A stretch of DNA of 64,000 bases from JBFJKD01 sp041600415 (GTDB taxonomy: Bacteria; Pseudomonadota; Gammaproteobacteria; Pseudomonadales; Porticoccaceae), in contig JBFIKF010000006.1 of assembly GCA_041600415.1 (NCBI GenBank), positions 186,001-250,000 of the forward strand, given 5' to 3'. A program made the position numbers and the translations under genes. A model generated the notes under the pieces. The model was not told the origin of the DNA and did no database searches. It saw only the letters and a list, made by a program, of their open reading frames with translations. The stretch's first letter is position 1, and each line of letters begins with the position of its first letter. Of this stretch, positions 9,642 through 18,869 are shown piece by piece.

Positions 9642-10082
9642 TTACGACTCAAATTTTTGCATCGCGCAAAGAATAATCGCTTCGCAGTTCACTTTCTCAT
9701 CCACCAGCGCCCGACACTTGAAGCGCCAGATGTTGCGCTTGGTGGAGAGAATTTCGGCTTCCAGCATCAAACGATCTCCCGGCACCACCGGACGCTTGAA
9801 ACGCACTCCATCGACCCCGGCAAACAGATACAGAGTGTCGTCATCCGGCTGCTTGTTAACAGTCGCAAAACCCAGAATACCGGCTGCCTGGGCCATAGCT
9901 TCAATAATCAGGACGCCCGGGAAAATCGCGGTCTGCGGGAAATGTCCACTAAAAACCTCTTCGTTAATCGTGATATTTTTATAGGCGACAATACGTTTGC
10001 CGAGTTCAATTTCTACCACCCTGTCCACCAGCAACGCGGGATAGCGGTGCGGCAAGAGCCTCTTGATATCGTCTATTTTCAT
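9642..10082 (-). CDS. fabZ: 3-hydroxyacyl-[ACP] dehydratase FabZ
   Basis: FabZ dehydrates (3R)-hydroxyacyl-ACP to trans-2-enoyl-ACP, competing with LpxA/LpxD for the same hydroxyacyl-ACP pool. This is a hot-dog fold protein of 146 residues. The catalytic His12 is in LLPHRYPALLVD and the catalytic Glu is in IFPGVLIIEAMAQAAG. It lies between lpxD and lpxA in the conserved order, which couples membrane lipid and lipid A supply. Confidence 0.97.
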   Translation of the reverse strand: MKIDDIKRLLPHRYPALLVDRVVEIELGKRIVAYKNITINEEVFSGHFPQTAIFPGVLIIEAMAQAAGILGFATVNKQPDDDTLYLFAGVDGVRFKRPVVPGDRLMLEAEILSTKRNIWRFKCRALVDEKVNCEAIILCAMQKFES

Positions 10083-10116
10083 GAAATTTCCCTGGCGCGG
10101 ATTGCAGACTAACCCG

Positions 10117-11139
10117 CTATGAAGTTTGCAGCTTTTCCAATTTTTTTAGACGCCGTGCCATATCGTCCAACTGCCCAAAGCGAGCCGCATTTTTGCGCCA
10201 TACTGCGGTTTCGTACATTAACAAACCAGATGAGTAAGAACCTGGTTTTTCAACGGATTTTGAAATGGTACAACGGGCCATGGCGTGCACATTATCCCCC
10301 ACCTTGACGTGACCGACCGCACCCGCTTGCCCCGCAAAGATACAGTTTTTACCAATTATGGTACTACCGGCGATACCGCTGTAAGCGGCCATGGCAGTAT
10401 TTTCACCAATGCGTACATTGTGGGCAATCTGCACATGATTGTCGAGAATCACGCCGTCTTCGATAACCGTATTACCCAGTGCGCCACGATCAATGGTAGT
10501 GCAGGCACCCACTTCCACGCGGTTGCCAATTTCCACACCACCCAGTTGATGAATTTTGATCCACTTACCGCCGTCGTTGGCAAATCCGAACCCGTCCGCG
10601 CCAATCACCGCACCACTGTGAATAACCACCTGCTCGCCAATCGTCACATCGTGATAGATGCTCGCATTGGCGAAGATCGTCGTGCCGCGGCCCACCCTGC
10701 TACGAGCGCCAATAAACACACCAGCCCCAATCACAGCTTCGGCACCGATGTGGACATCGTCACTGATCGTCACCTGCGGACCGATGGAAGCCGACGGATC
10801 AATACGGGCGCTGGCAGCAACCTCCGCACTCCCGTGAATCCCGACTTGTGGACGCACCGCATTGTTGAACAACGCCGTCGCCCGCGCATAGCCAGCGTAC
10901 GGGTTATCCATCAGTAGCGCGTTACCCACAAAATCCTGTGCGTGTTGGGGATGCAGAATCACTGCGCCAGCACTGGTAGCAGCCAAGAGCGACTGATAAT
11001 TTTTGTTGGCCAGAAACGCCAGATCCCCCGCCTGTGCTGCCTGCAGCGTATTGAGACCATGAATAATGCAAGACCCATTGCCGCGCAGTTCGGCGCCGAT
11101 GGCCTCGGCAATCTGGGCCAGGGTCAGCTCAGGCGTCAT
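10117..11139 (-). CDS. lpxD: UDP-3-O-(3-hydroxyacyl)glucosamine N-acyltransferase
   Basis: LpxD adds the N-linked hydroxyacyl chain in the third step of lipid A synthesis. The 340-residue length is normal. An N-terminal uridine-binding domain (residues 1-100) is followed by a left-handed beta-helix of hexapeptide repeats (about 105-300, for example VGRGTTIFANASIYHDVTIG) with the conserved catalytic-His region IHQLGGVEIGN, and a C-terminal helix that ends in KKLEKLQ. It starts 15 nt after skp stops and precedes fabZ. Confidence 0.97.
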   Translation of the reverse strand: MTPELTLAQIAEAIGAELRGNGSCIIHGLNTLQAAQAGDLAFLANKNYQSLLAATSAGAVILHPQHAQDFVGNALLMDNPYAGYARATALFNNAVRPQVGIHGSAEVAASARIDPSASIGPQVTISDDVHIGAEAVIGAGVFIGARSRVGRGTTIFANASIYHDVTIGEQVVIHSGAVIGADGFGFANDGGKWIKIHQLGGVEIGNRVEVGACTTIDRGALGNTVIEDGVILDNHVQIAHNVRIGENTAMAAYSGIAGSTIIGKNCIFAGQAGAVGHVKVGDNVHAMARCTISKSVEKPGSYSSGLLMYETAVWRKNAARFGQLDDMARRLKKLEKLQTS

Positions 11140-11154
11140 GTAGTTCCCCGGCGT

Positions 11155-11664
11155 TTATTTGGCCTTTTTATTCAGGCGGTCGATCAGCTTGTCGGTTAAA
11201 TCCATTTCCGGGGCAGCGGAAATCACAGCTTCGCGCTGCAACAGCAGTGTTACTTTTTCCTCGGCCACCAGTTCTTTAATCGCCTCGACAGTTTTCGGTT
11301 GCAGCTCCTGCATAATGCTGTTGCGCAGGCCTTTAATTTCCTGTTCCAGTTTGCGGCCATTCAACTCCAGGTCGGCACGCAGATACTCCATTTTTTTCTG
11401 GTATTCGGCCGCCTTCTCCTGAGACATAGTCATGCGCTTGCTTTCCACTTCTTTCTGTAGCGCCTGCATATCTGCCCCGGCGCTGTCATATTTGGATTGT
11501 AGCGACGCATACTCCGACTGACCCTGTAGCTGCTTTTGTCGAGCTTTGGCCACATCGGTACTGAAAATAGCCCTGCCCACATCGATGACTGCTATTTTTT
11601 CCGCCAGTACGGAACAACTGAACAACCCTGCACAGATTAATAGAACAATTTTTACATTACGCAC
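11155..11664 (-). CDS. skp: Skp/OmpH periplasmic chaperone
   Basis: Skp is a periplasmic trimeric chaperone that holds unfolded outer-membrane proteins on the way to the BAM complex. A signal peptide is visible (MRNVKIVLLICAGLFSC..VLA, cleavage probably before Glu at about residue 23). The first strand IAVIDVGRAIFSTD is followed by a long charged coiled-coil (residues 45-135) rich in Lys, Glu and Gln. The 169-residue length fits. It lies 30 nt downstream of bamA in the usual bamA-skp-lpxD order. Confidence 0.94.
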   Translation of the reverse strand: MRNVKIVLLICAGLFSCSVLAEKIAVIDVGRAIFSTDVAKARQKQLQGQSEYASLQSKYDSAGADMQALQKEVESKRMTMSQEKAAEYQKKMEYLRADLELNGRKLEQEIKGLRNSIMQELQPKTVEAIKELVAEEKVTLLLQREAVISAAPEMDLTDKLIDRLNKKAK

Positions 11665-11694
11665 AAATCACTCTCCGTAAATTAGTAAACTCAG

Positions 11695-14061
11695 TTAAAA
11701 ACCTTGCCCCAACGAGAATTGGAAAAACTCGGTTTCATCGTCAGCGCTGTCATTCAGCGCCGTTCCCACACTTACCGTAATCGGCCCAAACCCACTCAGC
11801 CAGGTGCCGCCCACCCCGACTGAGTAGCGCATCTCCCCCAGATCGGGAGAAAAACAGTTGACCTGGGTCGCCGTACACTCCGTATCAAAAATATTACCCG
11901 CGTCAAAAAACACGGCCATCTGGGTGCTGCGTTTATCCTTCAGAAACGGTACCGGAAAAATCACTTCGGCACCCGCTTCTATCTTCACATTGCCGCCAAA
12001 CGGATCGGGATCATCGAATCCAAACGCAACCAGTGCCGGATTCAAACTTTCCTTCGGTCCCAGGGTATTGCGTTTAAAGCCCCGCACCGAGCCAAAACCA
12101 CCGCCGTAGAAGTTCTTGAAAAACGGCAATCGACTAGTGGCACCAAACCCTTCCCCATAACCCAGATCAGTGCGCAGTCGCAGGGTCAGATTTCTGGTCA
12201 AGGGCCGAAACAGTTCTCCCGCATAGGTGAGCTTCACGTATTCCATATCCCCAACCGGGGTGGCCAGTTCGACGCCGACTTGCTGGCTTTGGCCCCGGGT
12301 CGCAAACACGCCGCGGTTCAGGGTTGATTCTATCCAGTTGGCATTGACGCTGACGATATTGTACTGATCCCCATTGTCGTTGACGAAATCGAGAATTTCC
12401 TGGGACGAAAAAGTACCGGCATCGATACCCAGCTGCTCCAGATTAAAGCCAAAGCCGATGCGAGCAATTTCCGAGATTGGGTAACCGAAGGACAGACCGG
12501 TAGACAGGCTATCGGAAGTATAGCTGGACACATTAAACTCGCCGTAATCGGTTTTGGAATAGGACACCCTGGCGCCCGCACTGACCCCATCGGTGGTGAA
12601 ATAGGGGTCGGTAAAGGACAGGGACATATTGGTGCGGTAGGAGCTACGGCTCAGGCCGAGGGCCACATTATTGCCGGTGCCCAGAAAGTTTTTCTCCTGC
12701 AGGTTACCACCCAGCACAATGCCGGTACCCTGGGCAAAGCCAATGCTGGCGCCGATGCTGCCGGAAGGCTGCTCTTCAACGGTATAGATCACGTCGAGCT
12801 GATCGGCGGTGCCGGGCACCTCGCGGATTTCCGAGGTCACTTCCTTGAAATGACCGAGGCGCTCAAGGCGCACCTTGGAGCGATCGATGGCGGTGGTGGA
12901 TGCGGAGGCGGATTCCATCTGGCGCATTTCCCGCCGCAGCACCTCATCCGAGGTTTTGGTATTGCCGCGAAATTCAATGCGGCGCACATAGGCGCGCTTA
13001 CCGGGTTTCACAAAAAATGTGACCTTGGCGGTCTTGCCATCTTCCTTGACTTCGGGAAAGCCTTCTACCTCGGCAAAGGTGTAGCCCTCGGCGCCGAGGC
13101 GCTTGGTGATCAGTTCGTTGGTGGAGGTCATCAGCACCTGGGAAAACGTCAGGCCCTCGCGCATCAAAATCATGCGTCGAATATCTTCCTCGGGTAGCAC
13201 CAGTTCACCCGCCAGCTCCACTTCGTCGACGGTATACACGTCGCCTTCAGAGATATTAATCGTAATATAGACCGTATCCCGCCCGGGGTTTATCGACACC
13301 TGAGTAGAGTCGATAGCAAAGCGCATATAGCCTCGATCGAGATACCAGGACTGCAACCGCTCCAGGTCACCAGCGAGCTTTTCGCGGGAATATTTGTCGT
13401 CGTTGTAAATCCAGGATAACCAGCCGGTGGTCTGCAACTCAAACAGCTCTATCAGTTGCTGTTCGTCGAACGCGTGGTTGCCGACTATGTTGATGTGCTT
13501 GATCGCCGCCACCTGCCCCTCGGAGATACTCAGCTCCACGGCCACCCGGTTGCGCGGCAATTCTTTTACCTGTGCATCCACCGTGGCGCCATAGCGACCC
13601 TGGGACACGTACTGACGACGTAGCTCCTGCCCCATGCCTTCGAGAATGGCTTCGCGGAAAATCTGTCCCTCGGCTAGTCCGTTACTGCGCAAGGCCTTCA
13701 GCAACTCTTCCGTCTCAATGGCCTTGTTCCCGGAAATGTTGATCTCCGCAACCGCCGGTCGTTCCTTCACCCCGATCACCAGAACGTTGCCATCGCGCCC
13801 CACCTGCACATCGTCAAAAAAGCCGGTGCGAAACAGCGCCCGCACAACGCTGCGTACGCCTTCCTCATCGATCAGGTCCCCGGCGTTTACCGGCATGGAC
13901 GCAAACACAGTGCCCGCCGATACCCGTTGCAGCCCATCGATACGAATATCTTCAATCTGAAAAACGTCGGCGCGAGCAAAAACTGGCAGCAAAACCAGGG
14001 ACAACAGAACTAATAGTCGTTTCATGGAGAACCGGCGAACCCTATTGTGGTGATTATTCAT
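11695..14061 (-). CDS. bamA: Outer membrane protein assembly factor BamA
   Basis: BamA is the Omp85-family core of the BAM complex, inserting beta-barrel proteins into the outer membrane. The first ATG gives 788 residues, but the typical signal peptide (MKRLLVLLSLVLLPVFARA) begins at an internal ATG at 14025; neither start has a good ribosome site, and I think 14025 (776 residues) more likely. Five POTRA domains occupy about residues 35-430, opening with FQIEDIRIDGLQRVSAGTV. The C-terminal barrel contains GFGSVRGFKRNTLGP (lid-loop VRGF motif) and ends with the barrel signature FSLGQGF with terminal Phe. It is 11 nt from the rseP stop. Confidence 0.97.
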   Translation of the reverse strand: MNNHHNRVRRFSMKRLLVLLSLVLLPVFARADVFQIEDIRIDGLQRVSAGTVFASMPVNAGDLIDEEGVRSVVRALFRTGFFDDVQVGRDGNVLVIGVKERPAVAEINISGNKAIETEELLKALRSNGLAEGQIFREAILEGMGQELRRQYVSQGRYGATVDAQVKELPRNRVAVELSISEGQVAAIKHINIVGNHAFDEQQLIELFELQTTGWLSWIYNDDKYSREKLAGDLERLQSWYLDRGYMRFAIDSTQVSINPGRDTVYITINISEGDVYTVDEVELAGELVLPEEDIRRMILMREGLTFSQVLMTSTNELITKRLGAEGYTFAEVEGFPEVKEDGKTAKVTFFVKPGKRAYVRRIEFRGNTKTSDEVLRREMRQMESASASTTAIDRSKVRLERLGHFKEVTSEIREVPGTADQLDVIYTVEEQPSGSIGASIGFAQGTGIVLGGNLQEKNFLGTGNNVALGLSRSSYRTNMSLSFTDPYFTTDGVSAGARVSYSKTDYGEFNVSSYTSDSLSTGLSFGYPISEIARIGFGFNLEQLGIDAGTFSSQEILDFVNDNGDQYNIVSVNANWIESTLNRGVFATRGQSQQVGVELATPVGDMEYVKLTYAGELFRPLTRNLTLRLRTDLGYGEGFGATSRLPFFKNFYGGGFGSVRGFKRNTLGPKESLNPALVAFGFDDPDPFGGNVKIEAGAEVIFPVPFLKDKRSTQMAVFFDAGNIFDTECTATQVNCFSPDLGEMRYSVGVGGTWLSGFGPITVSVGTALNDSADDETEFFQFSLGQGF

Positions 14062-14072
14062 TCAAAGGCTGG

Positions 14073-15428
14073 TCACAGCCGCAGCAGGTCATTGTATAGG
14101 GCCAACACCATCAAACCAACAACCAGCATCAACCCGATCCGGTATCCAAACTCCTGAACCTTATCGGACACCGGGCGGCCTTTCACCGCTTCGACCAGAT
14201 AATAGGCAAGGTGCCCCCCGTCCAGCACTGGAATCGGTAATAAATTCAACACCCCAAGGCTCACACTGAGCAATGCCATGAACTGCAAAAATGGGCCCAT
14301 ACCGTACTGCGCTGAAGCGCCCGCCACTTTAGCAATGGTAATCGGGCCACTCAAGTGTTTGACAGAAATATCTCCGGTGATCATTTTCTTGATCGAACTA
14401 AGAATCAGCGCGGAGGTTTTCCAGGTTTGCTGCCCGGCGCGCACCATTGCTTCTACCGGCCCATACTTCATTTCCCGAAACAAATCTTCGGGCCACTGCG
14501 GCACCACCACCGACATGCCTACCTGTCCGATGTCACCACCGTCCTCTGCGGCCACGCGCTTGGGGGTGACGGTGGTTATAAATGTCTGCCCATCCCGCTC
14601 TACGGTCACATCGATGGCCTGGGCAGGGCGCGCACGCACGTATTCCACCCAGGTGTGCCAATCGGTCATCGCCACCCCATCGGCGGCGATAATCAGATCG
14701 CCACTGATAATACCTGCACTATCCGCTGGATCCCCCGCGGTTACTTCGTCGGCAACCGGGATGACCAGCGGCTGGTACAATTTTAGACCGATACTGCCAA
14801 TCGGATCCGGACTTTCCGTGTCCACATCCCACTGCTCCAATAATCCTTCGCTCTCGTAGCGCAGCGATGAATCCGGGTAGATCACGGTAAAACGAATGGG
14901 TCCACTATCGCCGATACGCCGTACCAGCTGTTCACCGAGCGCCTGCCAGGTAGGTGTTTCGACACCGTCCACCGCAACAATTTCCTGGCCGGGCTCCAAT
15001 CCTGCAGAAGCCGCCACGGAACCCGGCGCCACTTCGCTGATAAGCGGCGCGATTCCCTGAGTGCCGAGCATAAATACCAGCCAGTAGGCGATCAGTGCCA
15101 GCACAAAATTAGCCAGGGGGCCGGCAGCGACGGTGGCAATACGCGATGAGACTGGTTTACGATTAAACGCCCCCGATAGATCGTCCGGCGCCACCGGACC
15201 TTCCCGTTCATCTACCATCTTGACGTAGCCGCCAAGGGGTAGCGCCGCAATTATAAATTCAGTGCCCAGCTTGTCGCGCCAGCGCAGTAACGCGGGACCA
15301 AAGCCAATGGAAAACCGCAGCACTTTGATACCGCAGCGACGCGCCACCCAGAAGTGACCAAATTCATGGAAAGTAATTAATACACCCAGCACGATCAGGG
15401 TGTAAAAAATCATCTGTACAACAGCCAT
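14073..15428 (-). CDS. rseP: RIP zinc metalloprotease RseP
   Basis: RseP is the site-2 intramembrane protease that cleaves the anti-sigma factor RseA during envelope stress and also clears signal-peptide remnants. The active-site HEFGH is at residues 21-25 inside the first membrane helix, and the second metal-ligand region PIPVLDGGHL is in the third. Two tandem PDZ domains lie in between (about residues 125-300). The 451-residue length is standard. Its place between dxr and bamA is conserved in gammaproteobacteria. Confidence 0.97.
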   Translation of the reverse strand: MAVVQMIFYTLIVLGVLITFHEFGHFWVARRCGIKVLRFSIGFGPALLRWRDKLGTEFIIAALPLGGYVKMVDEREGPVAPDDLSGAFNRKPVSSRIATVAAGPLANFVLALIAYWLVFMLGTQGIAPLISEVAPGSVAASAGLEPGQEIVAVDGVETPTWQALGEQLVRRIGDSGPIRFTVIYPDSSLRYESEGLLEQWDVDTESPDPIGSIGLKLYQPLVIPVADEVTAGDPADSAGIISGDLIIAADGVAMTDWHTWVEYVRARPAQAIDVTVERDGQTFITTVTPKRVAAEDGGDIGQVGMSVVVPQWPEDLFREMKYGPVEAMVRAGQQTWKTSALILSSIKKMITGDISVKHLSGPITIAKVAGASAQYGMGPFLQFMALLSVSLGVLNLLPIPVLDGGHLAYYLVEAVKGRPVSDKVQEFGYRIGLMLVVGLMVLALYNDLLRL

Positions 15429-15478
15429 ACGGTATTACCTGATTAATCCAACTCAATCTTTAATGTTTGCGTGGCTAC

Positions 15479-16693
15479 TCACCCAGTCAGCTCAGCGATC
15501 AGGGCCAACGCTGTGCGCCGGGCCTGAGCATCGGAGGCTTGGACTACCGCCAGCTCCTGCGGTTCACTCGCCACCCAGCTGTGCAGGGTTTCTGCCACGA
15601 TCTCAGCGATCGTGCAAAAACCGATTTCACCGTTGAGAAATGCGGCAACCGCCACTTCGTTAGCGGCATTGAGCGCCACCGGAAAATCCTTACCCGCCTC
15701 TGCGGCCGCCCGCGCCAGCCCCAGACAGGGATACCGCGCCTGTTCAGGTGCGCTGAAATTCAATGCGCCCACCGCTATCAAATCCAGGGGTTTAACTCCG
15801 GATTCCAGACGCTGCGGCCAGTTTAACGCATGCGCGATGGGGGTGCGCATATCCGGGTTGCCGAGTTGCGCCAACACCGACCCATCGATGTACTCCACCA
15901 GTGAATGCACAATACTCTCCGGGTGAATCACAATATCCACCTGATGAGGTTCGACAGCGAACAGCCAACAGGCCTCCAGCAACTCCAGCCCCTTGTTCAT
16001 CATGGTCGCCGAATCCACCGAAATCTTGCGCCCCATGCGCCAGTTAGGGTGCGCACAAGCCTGATCGGGTGTCACCAACGGCAACTGTTCGAGCGCCGTT
16101 GCACGAAAGGGGCCGCCGGAAGCCGATAGTAGAATACGTCGTATGCCCGACGCGCGCGGGTCGCGCCGATAATCGGGCGGTAAACACTGAAAAATCGCAT
16201 TATGCTCGCTGTCGATCGGCAACAGGGTCGCGCCGCAACTGCGCACCGCCTGCATAAACAGCGCGCCCGCCATGACCAGAGACTCTTTATTGGCCAGCAA
16301 TACCCGTTTGCCAGCGTGCACGGCGGCCATGGTTGGCACCAAACCCGCGCCACCCACAATCGCCGCCATCACCGTACCGGCGTCGGGATGCGCCGCCACT
16401 TCCACCAGACCTTCCTCGCCCCACAGTACTTTGGTCGCATGGCGGGCGGTTGCACTGCGGGCGGTTGCGCCTGCGGGCGCGCTTTGAATACTCTGCGCCA
16501 GCCGGAGCGCATCCTGTTGATTCGCAACCACCGCATAGCGCGGCCGCCACTGGCGACACTGATGCGCTAACAGGTCGATGCGCGTGTGAGCAGTCAGGGC
16601 AAAAGCGCGGAAACGTTCCGGGTGACGGGCCATCACATCCAGCGTGTTGACGCCAATAGACCCCGTTGCGCCGAGCACAGTAACCTGTTCCAT
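15479..16693 (-). CDS. dxr: 1-deoxy-D-xylulose 5-phosphate reductoisomerase
   Basis: Dxr (IspC) converts DXP to MEP with NADPH, the committed step of the non-mevalonate isoprenoid pathway. The NADPH-binding motif VTVLGATGSIGVNTLDV is at the N-terminus. The catalytic segments LLPIDSEHNAIFQCL and MGRKISVDSATMMNKGLELLEA, with the metal-binding acids, are intact. The 404-residue protein carries a short low-complexity insert near residues 70-85 encoded by an imperfect tandem repeat (16442-16480). It lies 3 nt from cdsA. Confidence 0.97.
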   Translation of the reverse strand: MEQVTVLGATGSIGVNTLDVMARHPERFRAFALTAHTRIDLLAHQCRQWRPRYAVVANQQDALRLAQSIQSAPAGATARSATARHATKVLWGEEGLVEVAAHPDAGTVMAAIVGGAGLVPTMAAVHAGKRVLLANKESLVMAGALFMQAVRSCGATLLPIDSEHNAIFQCLPPDYRRDPRASGIRRILLSASGGPFRATALEQLPLVTPDQACAHPNWRMGRKISVDSATMMNKGLELLEACWLFAVEPHQVDIVIHPESIVHSLVEYIDGSVLAQLGNPDMRTPIAHALNWPQRLESGVKPLDLIAVGALNFSAPEQARYPCLGLARAAAEAGKDFPVALNAANEVAVAAFLNGEIGFCTIAEIVAETLHSWVASEPQELAVVQASDAQARRTALALIAELTG

Positions 16694-16696
16694 GAT

Positions 16697-17536
16697 CTAC
16701 AACCTGTGGTCGAGCATCAGGTAAAACAAGGTAAATACGGGTAGCGCGGCGGTCAGACTATCGAGACGATCCAGCAAACCACCGTGCCCCGGTAAAATAG
16801 TGCCACTGTCTTTGACACCGCGGTGCCGCTTGAGCATGCTTTCCAGCAGGTCGCCCAGCACTGACGCCAGAGCGGTCACCAACGCCACTCCTGTCCACGG
16901 TAGCCAGGCCTGCACATCCAGTTCACGCCAAATTCCCAGTGCCGCAATAAATACCGCGACGCTGGCCAGGCCACCGAGCACTCCTTCCCAGGTTTTCCCA
17001 GGACTTACCGCCGGAGCAAGTTTGTGCTTACCAAATGCACGCCCCGTAAAATACGCGCCGATATCGGCGAGGGCAACAATTAACACCACCGTCAAAACCA
17101 GCCAGGGGCCCCGGGGCTCAGCCACCAATACGGAAATGGCCAACCACAAAGGCACGAGCACCAGAATTCCAACGCCCAGGCACACCACCACACTACCCCA
17201 TAACACGGCGCTGCTGGGATAACCCTGCACCCACAGTAAGGCTACCGCCCACCAGGCTCCAGCGACCAGTAACAGGGGTAAAGCGACCGCTTTATTCAGG
17301 CCGCTGGCCGGTAGTTGCCAGCCACTGAACAGCCATGCCATCACTACTACCAGCGCTATCACATACCCCGCTCGCAGAAGGGGCCTGCGTAGTCCGGCAA
17401 GCGAGCTCCACTCCCACGCCGAATAGGCGACTACCGCAGCTATAAGCGCGGAAAATCCGAGGGGTGGCAACGAAAATAGCGCAGAAAGAAAAACAAAGGC
17501 CAGAACGATCGCGGTCGCCACCCGCAATCTAAGCAC
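16697..17536 (-). CDS. cdsA: Phosphatidate cytidylyltransferase
   Basis: CdsA makes CDP-diacylglycerol from CTP and phosphatidate for phospholipid synthesis; it is an integral inner-membrane protein. About eight hydrophobic segments are visible. The family signature region contains SPGKTWEGVLGG and, further on, ESMLKRHRGVKDSGTILPGH. An ATG at 17557 lies 29 nt inside uppS and lacks a ribosome site. A GTG at 17536 has GGAG 7 nt upstream and gives the usual N-terminus MLRLRVATAIVLAF, so I chose it. It still overlaps the uppS stop by 8 nt, implying coupling. Confidence 0.93.
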   Translation of the reverse strand: MLRLRVATAIVLAFVFLSALFSLPPLGFSALIAAVVAYSAWEWSSLAGLRRPLLRAGYVIALVVVMAWLFSGWQLPASGLNKAVALPLLLVAGAWWAVALLWVQGYPSSAVLWGSVVVCLGVGILVLVPLWLAISVLVAEPRGPWLVLTVVLIVALADIGAYFTGRAFGKHKLAPAVSPGKTWEGVLGGLASVAVFIAALGIWRELDVQAWLPWTGVALVTALASVLGDLLESMLKRHRGVKDSGTILPGHGGLLDRLDSLTAALPVFTLFYLMLDHRL

Positions 17537-18281
17537 TCTGCCGCTCCGCCGTATCATGGGTCAACCCAAAGCGTCTTTGCCTCTGATAATAATCCTGAAC
17601 AGCCTGTTCGAGCGCAGCGCTATCAAAATCGGGCCAATAGCATTTGGCGAAATAAAATTCAGTGTAGGCCATTTGCCACAAAAGAAAGTTACTGATGCGT
17701 TGTTCACCAGCGGTGCGAATACACAAATCCGGCATCGGTAAATCGCCGAGACTCAGGTGGCTCGCGAACAACGCTTCATCAATTTTCTCGCAGTCCAACT
17801 GTGCATCTCTGACCAGGCCAGCGACCTGCCGGGCGGCCTGTAAAATATCCCAGCGACCACCATAATCGACCGCCAGCACAAGCGTAAAACTGCCGTTGGC
17901 AGTAGCTCGCTCTGCATCGGCGATCAATTTTTGCAGCCGCGCACTAAACCGACTGCGCTCGCCAATCACCCGCAGACGAATGTCGCGCCGACACAGTTCC
18001 CGAGTTTCTTTTTTCAGGTAAGACGCAAACAGGGACATCAGGGCGCCGACCTCGGCAGGTGGGCGCTGCCAATTTTCACTACTAAATGCAAACAGAGTCA
18101 GCGTCGAAATTTTGTGTTGCTGACAGGCATCGAGAATATCCCGCACTTTTTCGACGCCGGCGTTGTGTCCAGCCACAGCGCCGAGCCCGCGGGCGCGCGC
18201 CCAACGACCGTTGCCATCCATAATGACAGCGACGTGCTGCAGGGGGTGGCTGCCAGTACAGGAATCAGTGGTTTCTGCCAT
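17529..18281 (-). CDS. uppS: Undecaprenyl diphosphate synthase
   Basis: UppS (cis-prenyltransferase) extends FPP with eight IPP units to C55-PP, the carrier lipid for peptidoglycan and O-antigen. The catalytic signature HVAVIMDGNGRWARARG places the key Asp at residue 22. TLFAFSSENWQRP and the C-terminal RTAGEQRISNFLLWQMAYTE are also diagnostic. The 250-residue length is normal. It lies 21 nt downstream of frr and overlaps cdsA. Confidence 0.97.
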   Translation of the reverse strand: MAETTDSCTGSHPLQHVAVIMDGNGRWARARGLGAVAGHNAGVEKVRDILDACQQHKISTLTLFAFSSENWQRPPAEVGALMSLFASYLKKETRELCRRDIRLRVIGERSRFSARLQKLIADAERATANGSFTLVLAVDYGGRWDILQAARQVAGLVRDAQLDCEKIDEALFASHLSLGDLPMPDLCIRTAGEQRISNFLLWQMAYTEFYFAKCYWPDFDSAALEQAVQDYYQRQRRFGLTHDTAERQSA

Positions 18282-18302
18282 GGTAATTTCCCGGATGGAG
18301 CA

Positions 18303-18866
18303 CTAAATTTCCATCAAGTCCCGTTCTTTCGTCGCCAGAGCTTCTTCGATTTTCGCGATATAGCGATCCGTTATTCTTTGCACGTCTTCCTGGGCTCGGC
18401 GCTCCTCATCTTCGGATATCTCCTTTTCCTTGAGCAACTCCTTGATATCGGACAACACGTCGCGGCGAATGTTGCGCACCGATACGCGGGAATTTTCCGC
18501 CTCGTGTTTAGCCTGACGGATGTAGCCTTTGCGAGTTTCCTCGGTAAGCGCTGGCATGGGAATGCGGATGACCATGCCCGACGTCGACGGGTTGAGACCC
18601 AGGTCCGAGCGCATAATGGCTTTTTCAACTTCCACTACCATCGCCTTTTCCCAGGGCGCCACCGACAAGGTGCGCGCATCAATCGCCGTGACCGTCGCCA
18701 CCTGATTAAGTGGCGTGTCATTACCGTAGTAACTTACACTGATCCCGTCGAGCAGGCTTGAATGCGCCCTGCCGGTACGAATTTTATTAAACGCCTGCAC
18801 CAGCGCGTCCACTGTTTTACCCATGCGCTCCTGCGCGTCCTTTTTTAATTCATCAATCATGGTCAT
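18303..18866 (-). CDS. frr: Ribosome recycling factor
   Basis: RRF works with EF-G to split the post-termination ribosome. The 187-residue sequence shows the typical N-terminus MIDELKKDAQERMGKTV and RTGRAHSSLLDGISVSYYG, and a long helical hairpin with a charged C-terminal half. Translation could start at ATG 18866 or at ATG 18860 (MIDELKK). It starts 3 nt after pyrH stops. Confidence 0.97.
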   Translation of the reverse strand: MTMIDELKKDAQERMGKTVDALVQAFNKIRTGRAHSSLLDGISVSYYGNDTPLNQVATVTAIDARTLSVAPWEKAMVVEVEKAIMRSDLGLNPSTSGMVIRIPMPALTEETRKGYIRQAKHEAENSRVSVRNIRRDVLSDIKELLKEKEISEDEERRAQEDVQRITDRYIAKIEEALATKERDLMEI

Positions 18867-18869
18867 GGC

